Assembly: GCF_006547065.1 (NCBI RefSeq)
Contig: NZ_CP041243.1
Location: forward strand, 2,247,001-2,311,000
Reading direction: 5' to 3'
Origin: Brevundimonas sp. M20
GTDB lineage: Bacteria > Pseudomonadota > Alphaproteobacteria > Caulobacterales > Caulobacteraceae
DNA length: 64,000 nucleotides
Part shown: positions 63,715-64,000 of the stretch, in pieces
How the letters are laid out: each line of letters starts with the position of its first letter
Position numbering within the stretch: position 1 is the stretch's first letter
Position numbers and translations under genes: made by a program
Notes under the pieces: model-generated
Told to the model about the DNA's origin: nothing
The model's database searches: none
What the model saw: only the letters and a program-made list of their open reading frames with translations

Positions 63715-64000
63715 AGGCCCTGATCCTGGCCGCCGTCGGCGCCCTGACGTTCAGCCTGCCGCTGGCGTTCGCGGGCCCCGCCCTCGCCGGACCGGTGACG
63801 CTGAAGGCCAATCCGGTGGACGGCGACGGACAGGTGACGCTGGGCGACATCTTCGACGGCGCCGACGGCGCGGCGGGCGTCGTCGTGGGCCGCCGGGTCG
63901 GCCCCTCCATCGTGTTTGAAGCCGCCCAGTTGCAGAGCATGGCCCGTCAGGCCGGGCTGGAGTGGGCAAATCCGACCGGGCTGCGCCGGGTCGTGGTGCG
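63711..64000 (+). CDS. flgA: Flagellar P-ring assembly protein FlgA, N-terminal part
   Basis: GTG at 63711 overlaps the flgG stop. Signal peptide (VKALILAAVGALTFSLPLAFAGPALA) and the start of the SAF-type region (VTLGDIFDGADGAAGVVVGR). FlgA is the periplasmic chaperone for FlgI. Cut by the window end. Confidence 0.88.
   Translation, partial: MKALILAAVGALTFSLPLAFAGPALAGPVTLKANPVDGDGQVTLGDIFDGADGAAGVVVGRRVGPSIVFEAAQLQSMARQAGLEWANPTGLRRVVV

Overview
The window looks like chromosomal DNA of a high-GC Caulobacterales bacterium, most probably Brevundimonas or a close relative. Evidence: a FlaF/FlbT/FlmG-type flagellin module with sigma-54 flagellar promoters, a gene-transfer-agent type terminase, a tRNA-His without G-1 and with A73 (a trait of one alphaproteobacterial clade that includes Caulobacter), the murA-DUF2948-UPF0262 / infA-maf-rng-yacG-tRNA-Phe housekeeping order, and dense alphaproteobacterial palindromic repeats. 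No rRNA, CRISPR array, insertion-sequence transposase or complete prophage was seen.

Layout. 0-9 kb: metG (cut by the window edge), a MATE exporter, an FMN reductase and the leucine-degradation genes liuB, liuC and liuD; liuA (isovaleryl-CoA dehydrogenase) is separate at 46.8 kb. 9-21.4 kb: DUF1489, a cyclic-nucleotide-domain patatin, tam, tRNA-His, an M48 lipoprotein, exbB-exbD-tonB, tRNA-Phe, and the housekeeping block infA-maf-rng-yacG followed by murA-DUF2948-UPF0262. 21.4-34.7 kb: tRNA-Thr, a heavy-metal RND pump (czcB, czcA) with a small Cys/His-rich leader gene, msrB, an isolated terminase with palindromic repeats inserted in frame, a MarR regulator, a lone receiver protein, and an ankyrin protein. 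34.7-41.2 kb: an S41 peptidase relic, an oxidoreductase pair divergent from a TetR regulator, an AraC/epimerase pair, lipB, an orphan FliN-like gene, and a frameshifted four-helix-bundle gene inside an inverted-repeat element. 41.2-50.5 kb: envelope proteins, tRNA-Leu with an adjacent GIY-YIG gene, mgtE, a membrane-anchored lysozyme, liuA, and a small gene pair of possible defence type. 50.5-64 kb: flagellin, flaF, flbT and flmG; cysS; folE; two tandem exbD copies; and fliL-fliM-DUF6468-motE divergent from flgF-flgG-flgA.

The most unusual signal is a family of at least eight inverted-repeat elements between 0.8 and 41.2 kb. Their arms are tandem 7-bp units (roughly GKGRYKR). Seven are short (about 90-120 bp) with no gene. 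The eighth (40764-41217) encloses a gene of the S23p/four-helix-bundle family, the family also encoded in intervening sequences of some bacterial 23S rRNA genes. I infer one element family with a gene-carrying form and short derivatives. Several copies supply stop codons, or lie against start codons, of host genes.
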